Of a stretch of 32,443 nt of DNA, positions 7,580 through 15,037 are shown piece after piece. The position numbers and the translations under genes are program-made. The stretch's first letter is position 1. Each line of letters starts with the position of its first letter. Location: NCBI GenBank assembly GCA_964472565.1, contig CAYYNB010000057.1, positions 1 through 32,443 on the forward strand, read 5' to 3'. This DNA comes from DATAMF01 sp964472565. Its GTDB lineage: Bacteria > Chloroflexota > Anaerolineae > Aggregatilineales > Aggregatilineaceae. The notes beneath the pieces were generated by a model that was not told where the DNA came from, made no database searches, and worked only from the letters and a program-made list of their open reading frames with translations.

Positions 7580-8223
7580 TCGCGGTTCTCCGTGGGATTC
7601 AAAATGGCGCGCACCGGGGCAAAGGTTGTCCGGTGAATGGGGGTTGGGCCATAAATTCTGAGCGCTTTGTGGTGCAGAGCAGTGCCATAGCCTTTGTGAA
7701 TGAGGAAACCATATTGGGGGTAACGCTCATCCAGTTCATCCATGACCTGATCGCGGATGACTTTGGCAACGATGCTGGCGGCGGCAATGCTTAATGATTT
7801 CTGATCGCCTTTGATCAGCGGCAGACAGGGTAAGTGAAGCTCTGGCAGCGACATGGCATCGGTCAACAGGGCGTCCGGGGCAACGGCCAGCGCTTCAACC
7901 GCGCGGCGCATGGCTAAACGGGTGGCGGGCACAATGCCGAACTGGTCGATTTCGGTGTGGGTAGCATAACCGAAACCAACCGCAAGGGCCGTTTCCATAA
8001 TGCGCGGGAGCAGATTCTCACGCTCGGCGGGGGATAGCTGTTTGGAGTCGTTCACGCCGCGCAGGGTAGGGAGCAGATCAAACCGATCCAGGGGCAGAAT
8101 CACGGCTCCCGCGGCCACCGGACCCGCCCACGCGCCGCGCCCCGCTTCGTCCAACCCGGCGATACGGTGCAGCCCCTGCTGGCGCAGATCGAACTCATAA
8201 CGCAGATCAGCCGGTGGGATCAT
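7576..8223 (-). CDS. rnhB: Ribonuclease HII
   Basis: The protein is 215 aa, normal for the family. It cleaves RNA in RNA/DNA hybrids and starts removal of misincorporated ribonucleotides. The RNase HII signature GLDEAGRGAWAGPVAAGAV carries acidic ligands D25 and E26. NDSKQLS, the aspartate in LLTDAM and the IAAASIVAKVIRD block follow. The ATG at 8223 was chosen because MIPPADLRYEFD fits typical N-termini. It overlaps the preceding glycosyltransferase by 17 bases. The 3' end overlaps the GT4 start by four bases. A housekeeping gene is therefore embedded in a glycan operon. Confidence 0.95.
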   Translation of the reverse strand: MIPPADLRYEFDLRQQGLHRIAGLDEAGRGAWAGPVAAGAVILPLDRFDLLPTLRGVNDSKQLSPAERENLLPRIMETALAVGFGYATHTEIDQFGIVPATRLAMRRAVEALAVAPDALLTDAMSLPELHLPCLPLIKGDQKSLSIAAASIVAKVIRDQVMDELDERYPQYGFLIHKGYGTALHHKALRIYGPTPIHRTTFAPVRAILNPTENRE

Positions 8224-8950
8224 CGTTGCGCGGCGCGTAGACGCCTTTTTTCCAGTTGCGGCGGATGTCCGCAATCTCGCGCAGGATATGCAGCGTGTCT
8301 TTGACGAGTTTCATACGGCTGTCGGGATCAAAATACCAGTTAATCGGCACTTCGGTGATCCGGTAGCCGCGCCGTTTGGCAATAAACAGGGTTTCTACGT
8401 CGAAGCCGATGCCGGCCATCTGCTGCACGCTGAACAGATCGTTGGCCGCTGCCCCGGTCAGCATTTTGAAACCGCACTGGGTATCCTCGAAGCCGCGCAC
8501 CGCCGCTAATTTCACGATCCAGTTGAGGACACGGCCCATCAGGTGGCGGTGGTAGGGTTCGTTATAACGCCGGGAGCCTGCCGCTTCACGCGAGCCAATG
8601 GCGAGATCGAAGTTGTCGATCTGGGGGGGCAGAAATTTATTAATTTCCTCAATGGGCATCGAGAGATCGGCGTCACAGATGAAGCGGTAGCTTCCGCAGG
8701 CTTCGAGCATGCCGCGCCGTACCGCTAACCCTTTGCCGCGTGTGGTTTCCTGAAACAGACGGACATAGGGATGCTGGGCGGCGAATTCGCGCGTCACTTC
8801 GATGGTGCGATCCGTGCTGCCATTTTCAACCACCACCACTTCCGCTGTGTAGGATTGAGCGGCGAGAAACTTATCAATTTTAGGGAGACTGAGGGGCAAA
8901 CGACGCTCCTCGTTATGGGCTGGAATCACGATGGAGAGAAAGGGACGCAT
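8207..8950 (-). CDS. GT2 dolichyl-phosphate-sugar synthase-like glycosyltransferase
   Basis: The protein is 247 aa. It is a single GT-A domain of the DPG-synthase/dolichyl-phosphate glucosyl- or mannosyltransferase subgroup: LSIVIPAHNEERRL at the N-terminus, VVVENGSTDRT, the GKGLAVRRGM block, the metal-binding DAD in ICDADLSMP, and the subgroup-typical GFEDTQCGFKML followed by EVPINW. No C-terminal membrane helices are present. It is expected to charge a polyprenyl phosphate with a sugar on the cytoplasmic side. The ATG at 8950 is preferred because family members start close to the IVIPA strand. A TTG at 8980, one base after the upstream stop, would add ten residues. Confidence 0.9.
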   Translation of the reverse strand: MRPFLSIVIPAHNEERRLPLSLPKIDKFLAAQSYTAEVVVVENGSTDRTIEVTREFAAQHPYVRLFQETTRGKGLAVRRGMLEACGSYRFICDADLSMPIEEINKFLPPQIDNFDLAIGSREAAGSRRYNEPYHRHLMGRVLNWIVKLAAVRGFEDTQCGFKMLTGAAANDLFSVQQMAGIGFDVETLFIAKRRGYRITEVPINWYFDPDSRMKLVKDTLHILREIADIRRNWKKGVYAPRNDDPTG

Positions 8951-8981
8951 TTCATTCTCTGTAGGCAAGAGGGACTCCAAT

Positions 8982-9944
8982 CTATTTACTTTCAGACGCA
9001 GGCATCGGCGTCAAAATAGTCTCTAAATACGCTATAGATACACGGCGACGGCGTTGAATGGAGCGGCGTTTGCGATACATACGGGGGACGCCGAGCAAAC
9101 TGGCCGCCATCCCGCGCAGGCGCGCCCGGGCCGCTGCCCCGCGCCACGCGCGGACTGCTTCCCAGAAGAGCGACCATTGAGCGCGTAGAATCTTCCACCC
9201 GTGTTTGCGCCAGAGCGCCGCCGGATAGTCCTTGATCAAAATCCAGATCATATTCCGGCCATCGTAAAAACTCGCGGTCACACCGCCGCCCGTCGCGGAC
9301 AGCTTATGGTAAACTACCGCGTTTGGCGCATAGACGCAACGGTAGCCTGTGAGCTGGGCGCGCCAGGCGAGATCCATATCTTCAGCGGAGAAAAAGAAGT
9401 CATCATCCAGCAGGCCGATTTCGTCCAGCATGCGACGGCGGTAAGCGGATGATCCGCCGCAGGCGCTGAAGACATAGTCTTCCTGATCGTACTGGCCCCG
9501 GTCTTGCTGCCACACACCGCGATTCATCAGGCGGCCATCGACACGGTAGAGATCGCCGGCAGTGTGGAACGTGTCGCGCCGGTCAAAGAGCAGCATTTTG
9601 GATGCCACTAATCCGGCTTCGGGATGGCGCTCGAACGCCGCAACCACTTCCGCGACCCAGTTGGGATCAACTTCGGTATCGTTGTTGAGAAGAGACACAT
9701 ATTCGCCGGTGGCGGCTTCCATACCCGCGTTACAGGCCCCGGTGAAGCCGCGATTTTTCGGGAGTTGGACCAGCCGAACTTCGGGATAACGTTCGGCGAG
9801 CAACTGCTGCGATCCATCATGCGAGGCGTTGTCGGCGACAATCACTTCGATGTCGGGATAGGTCTGAGCGCGCAAGGCATCCAGGCAGGGCGGCAGATGG
9901 TGCGCGCCGTTCCAGTTGGGAATGACCACCGAAAAACGGGACAT
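8982..9944 (-). CDS. GT2-family glycosyltransferase (rhamnosyltransferase-like)
   Basis: The protein is 320 aa. The GT-A catalytic domain opens with FSVVIPNWNGAHHLPPCLDAL, then IVADNASHDGS and the donor/metal site SLLNNDTEVDPNW. The catalytic-base region is FSAEDMDLAWRAQLTGY. This layout is typical of WcaA/rhamnosyltransferase GT2 enzymes that build O-antigen-like or capsule chains. The C-terminal 90 residues are basic and may associate with the membrane. The ATG at 9944 has AGGTGG only two bases before it. A GTG at 9950, adjoining the rmlD stop, is an alternative. The position directly after rmlD (dTDP-rhamnose synthesis) fits a rhamnosyl donor, which is inference. Confidence 0.92.
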   Translation of the reverse strand: MSRFSVVIPNWNGAHHLPPCLDALRAQTYPDIEVIVADNASHDGSQQLLAERYPEVRLVQLPKNRGFTGACNAGMEAATGEYVSLLNNDTEVDPNWVAEVVAAFERHPEAGLVASKMLLFDRRDTFHTAGDLYRVDGRLMNRGVWQQDRGQYDQEDYVFSACGGSSAYRRRMLDEIGLLDDDFFFSAEDMDLAWRAQLTGYRCVYAPNAVVYHKLSATGGGVTASFYDGRNMIWILIKDYPAALWRKHGWKILRAQWSLFWEAVRAWRGAAARARLRGMAASLLGVPRMYRKRRSIQRRRRVSIAYLETILTPMPASESK

Positions 9945-9950
9945 AACCAC

Positions 9951-10796
9951 CTACTTATCTTGTTCCGCCGCGATAAATGCCGCCAGCGCATCCTGCCAGG
10001 GGCGCAGATGGATGCCAAGCTGCGCAGCCATGAAGTTGCACAGAATGGCGTACTCCGGCGGGCGCGAGGGGCGTTGATATTCGGCAAGGGCTATCGGCTC
10101 AACAGGGGTTTGTTCATAACCTGCCAGATCAAGCAGATGGCGCGCGAACTGGTAACGCGAAGTGTAGCCGGAGTTGGTGAGGTGATAAATGCCATACCGC
10201 TCAGTTTCGATCAAGCGGCAGACTGCCTCGGCGAGATCGACATTATAGGTAGGGCTGCTCACCTCGTTGGTCACAACACGCAGCGGTTTGCCTTCAGCCG
10301 CAAGCTGTAGAATAGTCTGCACGAAATTTTGCCCGCCATGCGCAAACAGCCATGAGGTCCGCACAATGTAGTGCTTGCGCACGAGGTCACGCACGATCTG
10401 CTCACCGACCCATTTGCTATAAGCATAGGGGTTGGCGGGATGGGGGAGATCGTATTCCCGGTATTCACGCCACGTTTTGCCATCGAACACTTCATTCGTG
10501 CTGATATAGAGCAGCGCGGAATCGTGTTTCTGGCAAGCGAGGGCGACGGCCTGCGTGCCCAAGGCGTTGATCTTCAGGGCCGCTTCGGGATGTTCGGCGC
10601 AGTAATCAACAGCGGTCAGCGCAGCACAGTGAATCACCAATTCGGGCTGGACGGCCTCGAAAGTCCGACTGACCTGCTGTTGATCGGTAATATCCATGGT
10701 GCCGACGTCCACCGGCGTAACTGTATGTTGTGACTGGAGATTGAGACAGAGTTGTTTACCGAGTCGCCCATCGGCACCCGTGACCAGAATCCGCAT
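9951..10796 (-). CDS. rmlD: dTDP-4-dehydrorhamnose reductase (RmlD/RfbD family)
   Basis: The protein is 281 aa. It is an extended short-chain dehydrogenase that reduces dTDP-4-dehydrorhamnose to dTDP-L-rhamnose. Visible features are the N-terminal nucleotide loop MRILVTGADGRLGKQL, the PELVIHCAALTAVDYCE-like block, YISTNEVFDG, and the catalytic YxxxK in NPYAYSKWVGEQ. The EVSSPTYNVDLA and IYHLTNSG segments are typical of RmlD. The ATG at 10796 has AGGA eight bases upstream; a second ATG at 10805 lies inside that ribosome-binding site. It is the first gene of the minus-strand glycan operon. The rmlA, B and C partners are not in the window. Confidence 0.9.
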   Translation of the reverse strand: MRILVTGADGRLGKQLCLNLQSQHTVTPVDVGTMDITDQQQVSRTFEAVQPELVIHCAALTAVDYCAEHPEAALKINALGTQAVALACQKHDSALLYISTNEVFDGKTWREYREYDLPHPANPYAYSKWVGEQIVRDLVRKHYIVRTSWLFAHGGQNFVQTILQLAAEGKPLRVVTNEVSSPTYNVDLAEAVCRLIETERYGIYHLTNSGYTSRYQFARHLLDLAGYEQTPVEPIALAEYQRPSRPPEYAILCNFMAAQLGIHLRPWQDALAAFIAAEQDK

Positions 10797-10831
10797 AATC
10801 CACATCCTGTTTAGTGGCGCAAATCGGAGCG

Positions 10832-10860
10832 ATTATAGCGAATTCAAAGGCGCTCGTAAA
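10832..10860 (-). promoter_or_regulatory. Sigma70-type promoter for the rmlD glycan operon
   Basis: The minus strand has TTTACG (10860-10855), a 17-base spacer and a perfect TATAAT (10837-10832), about 36 bases before the rmlD start. It is divergent from the promoter at 10956-10984. Confidence 0.6.
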
Positions 10861-10955
10861 ACGGCGTTTGGCGGGCGATTTTCTGACAAAGCTATTTATG
10901 AAATACTGGTAATAGCAAACATTTCCTATTTTAGCGTAACTAATACGTGGCTCGC

Positions 10956-10984
10956 TTGACATCAAATACTTGATTCGTTATAAT
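10956..10984 (+). promoter_or_regulatory. Full-consensus sigma70 promoter for the yceD-sigma factor operon
   Basis: TTGACA (10956-10961), exactly 17 bases, then TATAAT (10979-10984): a perfect match in both hexamers and spacing. Predicted transcription starts near 10991, which gives a leader of about 90 nt before the GTG at 11082. Confidence 0.9.
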
Positions 10985-10988
10985 CATG

Positions 10989-11001
10989 TCACTGACAGTG
11001 A
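10989..11001 (+). promoter_or_regulatory. Palindromic operator-like site at the predicted transcription start
   Basis: TCACTG-A-CAGTGA is a perfect 13-base palindrome lying five bases after the consensus -10, on top of the predicted +1. A repressor site is plausible; the cognate protein is unknown. Confidence 0.4.
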
Positions 11002-11020
11002 GAAATCTTGAAGAAAGAGT

Positions 11021-11062
11021 AGCCGCCGTGATCTTAGTCGTATTGTCTGCGGTTATTTTTTT
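11021..11062 (+). terminator. Possible attenuator hairpin in the yceD leader
   Basis: AGCCGC (11021-11026) can pair with GCGGTT (11049-11054) around a 22-base loop. A run of seven T (11056-11062) follows. The stem is short and the loop long, so this is only a candidate leader terminator 20 bases before the start codon. Confidence 0.3.
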
Positions 11063-11081
11063 ATAAACTGGGCCAACTGTC

Positions 11082-11618
11082 GTGACTGATTTACACAACC
11101 AACAATTCGTAAATCCGCGCGTTTTGAAAGTAAACGTCGGATTTTTACTTGTACAGGGCGCTGGACACCAAAAATCGTTTGAGCTAGATTTGCCACGTGT
11201 CCGCCTGGAAGACGATCTGGACCTGGATTATTTGCGCGGGGAACTGCGGCTGAGCCGTAATTCGCGCGGGATTCTGGTGCAGGGCGATCTGGAAACAAGC
11301 GTGGTAGGCGAATGTGTACGCTGCCTATCCCCCACTGCGGTTCCCGTCATACTTGAGCTTGAAGAGTTATTCACCTATCCACCGTCGGCTGAGGCTGATT
11401 ATGCGGTGGATGATGCGGGGATTCTTGATTTGGCACCGCTGCTTCGTGAAGAAGCAATTCTGGCACTTCCGATTGGGGTTTTGTGTCGCCCGGACTGCGC
11501 GGGATTATGCCCGGAATGCGGCCAAAACTTAAATGAAGGCACATGCGACTGCAAACCCAATGTTGATCCGCGTATGGAGTCGCTGCGCAGTTATTTTAGT
11601 GAAGATGAAGAGCCATAA
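11082..11618 (+). CDS. yceD: YceD/DUF177-family protein with zinc-ribbon-like cysteines
   Basis: The protein is 178 aa. It matches DUF177 (YceD), which in most bacteria is encoded just before the ribosomal protein gene rpmF and is linked to 23S rRNA or ribosome assembly. Visible features are the GDLETSVVGECVRCL block (C78, C81) and the family's C-terminal CRPDCAGLCPECGQNLNEG with further C-x-C. That gives eight cysteines in all (78, 81, 135, 139, 143, 146, 155, 157), suited to metal binding. The start is the GTG at 11082, with no clear ribosome-binding site. rpmF does not follow; the next gene is the primary sigma factor, 49 bases on. Confidence 0.88.
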   Translation: MTDLHNQQFVNPRVLKVNVGFLLVQGAGHQKSFELDLPRVRLEDDLDLDYLRGELRLSRNSRGILVQGDLETSVVGECVRCLSPTAVPVILELEELFTYPPSAEADYAVDDAGILDLAPLLREEAILALPIGVLCRPDCAGLCPECGQNLNEGTCDCKPNVDPRMESLRSYFSEDEEP

Positions 11619-11667
11619 CTACACCTAATTAGTGACCGGTCTTTATAGCGGAGGGGGGGACTCGACT

Positions 11668-12855
11668 TTGAAAGACTACCATCATTCCAGCAGGGAGAAC
11701 CCAAACCTGATGGCCGTGCTTTTAGAAAAGGCGGACAATCAGGGTTTTTTGACGACTGATGATATTTTAGAGATGCTGCCGGATGCTGAAGAGGCAATGG
11801 ACCAGCTTGAAGATATATTTTTTAAACTTAAAGCAGCCGGAGTAGAAGTTTTTGGAACCAAGCCCGACGATCCCATTATCCCCGTGCTGGAGGATGAAGA
11901 GGATCTGGATGGGGATGAAATTGAAACCTTTGACCTCAGCGGTGTGGCATCGGATGACACCGTCGGCCTCTATCTGAAGGAAATGGCACGCGTCCCGCTG
12001 CTGAGCACCGAAGAAGAGGTCATGTTAGCCAAACGTCTTGAAGCCGGAAACGAAGCCCGCGCGGAACTGGTCCGCCTGAACGGTGAGGTCGATGAAGACA
12101 CGTTCCGCGAACTTGAGGCGGTAATCGAAGACGGCAAAGCCGCGCGCGATCATTTGATCAAGGCCAATACCCGCCTGGTGGTCAGCATCGCCAAAAAGTA
12201 CATGGGACGCGGCGTGCATTTCCTGGATTTGATCCAGGAAGGCAACCTGGGGCTGATGAAAGCGGTTGAGAAGTTCGATTACACACGCGGCTACCGTTTC
12301 AGCACCTATGCGACGTGGTGGATTCGGCAAACGATCACCCGCGCGATTGCCGACCAGGGGCGCACGATCCGCGTGCCGGTGCATATGTCGGATCGCATCC
12401 GGCGGTTGTATAAGGTAGCGCGCCAGCTTGAGCAGGAAAATGGGCGCAAACCAACCCCCGAAGAAATTGCGGCTAAGATGGACCTTGAACCGCGCAAGGT
12501 GCAATGGATGCTCAAGGTAAGCTGGCGACCGATGAGCTTAGAGCGCCCGGTTGGTGAAGAAGAAGACAGCGAACTGGGCAGTTTCATCGAAGACCTGACC
12601 ACCCCGACCCCCACCCAAAGTGCCTATCAAAATTTGCTGCGCGAGAAAGTTGAAGAAGTCCTGAGCACCTTAACGGCACGCGAAGCGCGTATTTTGCGGC
12701 TGCGTTTTGGGCTGCAAAACGGGCGCAGTTACACGCTGGAAGAAGTGGGGCAGAAGTTTGGCCTGACACGTGAGCGTATCCGGCAAATTGAAGGCAAAGC
12801 GCTGCGCCGTTTGCGACATCCGCGCCGTTCGCGCCAGTTGCGGGATTTCACATAA
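11668..12855 (+). CDS. rpoD: RNA polymerase primary sigma factor (sigma-70, RpoD/SigA type)
   Basis: The protein is 395 aa. It directs RNA polymerase to -35/-10 promoters. Region 1.1 is residues about 10-65 (ENPNLMAVLLEKADNQGFLT); an acidic linker follows (about 68-95). Region 1.2 begins DDTVGLYLKEMARVPLL. Region 2 includes LIKANTRLVVSIAKKYMGRG, LIQEGNLGLMKAVEKFDY, and RFSTYATWWIRQTI followed by TRAIADQGRTIRVPVHM. Region 3 and region 4 end with the helix-turn-helix LTRERIRQIEGKALRRLRHP. No long non-conserved region is present, so it is a short group 1 factor. The TTG at 11668 was chosen because GGAGGGGGGA lies seven bases upstream; a GTG at 11632 lacks such a site. Several promoters in this window match its expected consensus. 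Confidence 0.95.
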   Translation: MKDYHHSSRENPNLMAVLLEKADNQGFLTTDDILEMLPDAEEAMDQLEDIFFKLKAAGVEVFGTKPDDPIIPVLEDEEDLDGDEIETFDLSGVASDDTVGLYLKEMARVPLLSTEEEVMLAKRLEAGNEARAELVRLNGEVDEDTFRELEAVIEDGKAARDHLIKANTRLVVSIAKKYMGRGVHFLDLIQEGNLGLMKAVEKFDYTRGYRFSTYATWWIRQTITRAIADQGRTIRVPVHMSDRIRRLYKVARQLEQENGRKPTPEEIAAKMDLEPRKVQWMLKVSWRPMSLERPVGEEEDSELGSFIEDLTTPTPTQSAYQNLLREKVEEVLSTLTAREARILRLRFGLQNGRSYTLEEVGQKFGLTRERIRQIEGKALRRLRHPRRSRQLRDFT

Positions 12856-12888
12856 ACGCGTAGGATTCTGTGTGACGAGAATAAACTG

Positions 12889-12916
12889 CGCCACCTCGTG
12901 TGGCGTTTGTTTTGTT
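12889..12916 (+). terminator. Intrinsic terminator after the sigma factor gene
   Basis: CGCCAC (12889-12894) and GTGGCG (12900-12905) form a six-pair GC-rich stem with a five-base loop. TTTGTTTTGTT follows. It lies 34 bases after the stop codon. Confidence 0.85.
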
Positions 12917-12935
12917 GCTGACATGCACGGTTTGG

Positions 12936-12964
12936 TTGACATCTGCTATTAATACTCGTATACT
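12936..12964 (+). promoter_or_regulatory. Sigma70 promoter for the FHA gene
   Basis: TTGACA (12936-12941), 17 bases, then TATACT (12959-12964). It lies between the terminator of the sigma gene and the FHA start, and gives a leader of about 50 nt. Confidence 0.85.
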
Positions 12965-13021
12965 CCGAACCGTCAAACGGTGTTGTTCTCGCCACTTCCG
13001 CCATGTGAGGAGGCAAGGTAT

Positions 13022-13726
13022 ATGCAAGGCAGCAGCTATCGGCTGATTGTCCGTCGCGGTCCACAGCCCAATCAGATTTATGAGATGAATAAGGGCATTA
13101 TTACGTTGGGGCGTGATATCACAAATGATATTGTGATCAATGATCCCGAAGTCAGTCGTCATCACTGCCGTCTTACGCAAGGCGGCGGGGGCTACACGAT
13201 GGAAGATCTGGGATCGACCAACGGCACATTTGTAAATGGTCAGCGGCTGGCTGGGGCGCGTCCACTCTCGCATGGCGATATGGTTGGACTGGGAGAAACC
13301 GTGACGCTGGCTTATGAAGGAGCCAGTATGATGGATGCCCGGCCCGGTGCTGGCGCAACCATGATGAGTCCCTCACACGAGTATGGCGCGCCACCCCCAC
13401 AGGTTGATTATGGGCAACGCGATTATGCACCGCCGCCTGCCGCCCCTGGTTATGGGCAGCCGCCGCGCGGCCCGATGCCCCCCCAACAGCAGCCGGTTGC
13501 ATATGATTATGAATATCAAGAGGGTGCAGCGCCGTATGGTGAAGCCTATGAAACGGGCAGCGATGTCGGTCGCTGGGTCGTGCTGGGCTGCGGGTGTTTC
13601 CTGGTGCTTTGCATCGTTGTCACCATCATTGGCGGCATTATCATTGATACCAACTGCTGGTGGGATAATCTCGGCCCGGTCACTGACATTTTTGATCTCG
13701 GTGTCAAAGGCAAGTGCCTGGAGTAA
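13022..13726 (+). CDS. FHA-domain protein with a C-terminal transmembrane helix
   Basis: The protein is 234 aa. An N-terminal forkhead-associated domain (about residues 5-95) shows GIITLGRDITNDIVINDPEVSRHH and EDLGSTNGTFVNG, the residues that bind phosphothreonine. A low-complexity Pro/Tyr/Gln/Gly linker (about 105-180) follows, then one helix (about 185-208, with three cysteines) and a 26-residue outer tail with two more cysteines (NCWWD and GKCLE). FHA domains read Ser/Thr-kinase phosphorylation, and a membrane kinase is encoded at 28667. The ATG at 13022 has a perfect AGGAGG nine bases upstream. The gene is a monocistron with its own promoter and terminator. Partner and role are not known. 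Confidence 0.9.
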   Translation: MQGSSYRLIVRRGPQPNQIYEMNKGIITLGRDITNDIVINDPEVSRHHCRLTQGGGGYTMEDLGSTNGTFVNGQRLAGARPLSHGDMVGLGETVTLAYEGASMMDARPGAGATMMSPSHEYGAPPPQVDYGQRDYAPPPAAPGYGQPPRGPMPPQQQPVAYDYEYQEGAAPYGEAYETGSDVGRWVVLGCGCFLVLCIVVTIIGGIIIDTNCWWDNLGPVTDIFDLGVKGKCLE

Positions 13727-13757
13727 TTCCAACTTTCCCGCTTCTTTTTGTTCGCTA

Positions 13758-13787
13758 CCGCCCATTTCGTGTGGGCGGTTTTTATTC
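13758..13787 (+). terminator. Intrinsic terminator after the FHA gene
   Basis: CCGCCCA (13758-13764) and TGGGCGG (13772-13778) form a seven-pair stem with a seven-base loop. TTTTTATTC follows. It ends just before the moeA ribosome-binding site. Confidence 0.88.
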
Positions 13788-13798
13788 ACAGGGAATGC

Positions 13799-15037
13799 AT
13801 GGCTCATTTATTGAATGTTGATGACGCTCTCAGGCGGATACTGGATCGTATTCAAACACTGCCCATTGAAAGCATCGCCATAACCCGTGCATTAAACCGG
13901 GTGTTGGCCGAAAATGTGACCGCCCAAACCGATATTCCACCGTTTGCCCGTGCGAGCATGGATGGATATGCCGTACGCGCGAGCGAAACTGAGCAGGCGA
14001 GTTCTGAGCATCCGGTACAACTCGCTGTGATTGAGGACATTCCCGCCGGACGAGTCGCCTCGTTGACCGTTGGGCCGATGCAAGCGGCGCGGATTATGAC
14101 AGGCGCGCCTTTGCCTGATGGTGCGGATGCGGTGATTCCGGTTGAAGAAACGGATGATGAATGGCTGCCGGACGGCACAGCGGCGTTACCGGAGAAGGTG
14201 GCGATTTATCGGGCGGCGCAGGCTGGCGATAATGTGCGCCCGATTGGGGAAGATATACCCAACGGACAACTGATCCTGCAAGCGGGCGCTGTCTTGCGCC
14301 CACAGGATATTGGCGTGCTGATTGCGTTGGGACGCGCTGAAATTTCAGTCGTTCGCCAGCCGCGCGTTGCGATTCTTTCGACGGGCGATGAACTGGCTGA
14401 TGTCGGGGAGCCGCTCAGGCCGGGGCAGATTTATAACAGCAACAGTTATGTACTGGAAGGGCTGATCACCCAACTGGGCGGAGTCGCTCTGCGGATCCCG
14501 ACTGCGCGCGATACCTTAGACGCGGTACGGCGCTGCTTTGCGGATGCGCTGGCCCAGCAGCCGGATTTAATCGTCAGTTCGGCAGGCGTCTCGGTGGGGG
14601 TGCATGATGTCGTACGAACGGTGGTTGATGCGTTAGGACACATCGATTTGTGGCGCGTGAATTTGCGCCCCGGCAAACCACTGGCATTTGGTCAGGTGCA
14701 GAATATCCCGTTTTTCGGCCTGCCGGGGAATCCGGTGTCAGCGATGGTGACGTTTGATGTGTTTGTGCGCCCCGCCCTGCTGCACATGAGCGGGCAGCCC
14801 GCCCAAGCAACCCCGATGGTGACGGCAGTTGTGGGGGAAATGCTGCGCTCGGATGGACGGCGGAGTTATTTACGCGTGAAACTGCGAGATGAAAACGGTG
14901 AGCTTGTGGCGCACCTGACAGGCACGCAAAGCTCAGGCGCGCTCTTGTCGATGGTGCTGGCCGATGGCCTGTTGATCGTGCCGGAGGGCATGCTTGAGAT
15001 CCCCGCCGGCACGAAGCTCCCGGTCCGGCTGTTATGA
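13799..15037 (+). CDS. moeA: Molybdopterin molybdenumtransferase MoeA
   Basis: The protein is 412 aa, the normal length. It inserts molybdate into adenylated molybdopterin, the last step of molybdenum cofactor synthesis. Features in order: PPFARASMDGYAVRA near residue 60, the RIMTGAPLPDGADAVIPVEE block, LRPQDIGVLIALG, the MogA-like domain with ILSTGDELADVGEPLRPGQI and SSAGVSVGVHD, FGLPGNPVSAMVTFDVFVRP, and a C-terminal domain ending RLL. The ATG at 13799 has AGGGA five bases before it and begins directly after the FHA terminator, so its promoter is not obvious. The stop overlaps the convergent reductase gene by six bases. No other molybdenum cofactor gene is in the window. Confidence 0.95.
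   Translation: MAHLLNVDDALRRILDRIQTLPIESIAITRALNRVLAENVTAQTDIPPFARASMDGYAVRASETEQASSEHPVQLAVIEDIPAGRVASLTVGPMQAARIMTGAPLPDGADAVIPVEETDDEWLPDGTAALPEKVAIYRAAQAGDNVRPIGEDIPNGQLILQAGAVLRPQDIGVLIALGRAEISVVRQPRVAILSTGDELADVGEPLRPGQIYNSNSYVLEGLITQLGGVALRIPTARDTLDAVRRCFADALAQQPDLIVSSAGVSVGVHDVVRTVVDALGHIDLWRVNLRPGKPLAFGQVQNIPFFGLPGNPVSAMVTFDVFVRPALLHMSGQPAQATPMVTAVVGEMLRSDGRRSYLRVKLRDENGELVAHLTGTQSSGALLSMVLADGLLIVPEGMLEIPAGTKLPVRLL

Noticed and set aside
9624..10310. Open frame of 228 codons on the plus strand.
   Set aside because: Antisense to the GT2 and rmlD genes, spanning their junction; no recognisable motif.
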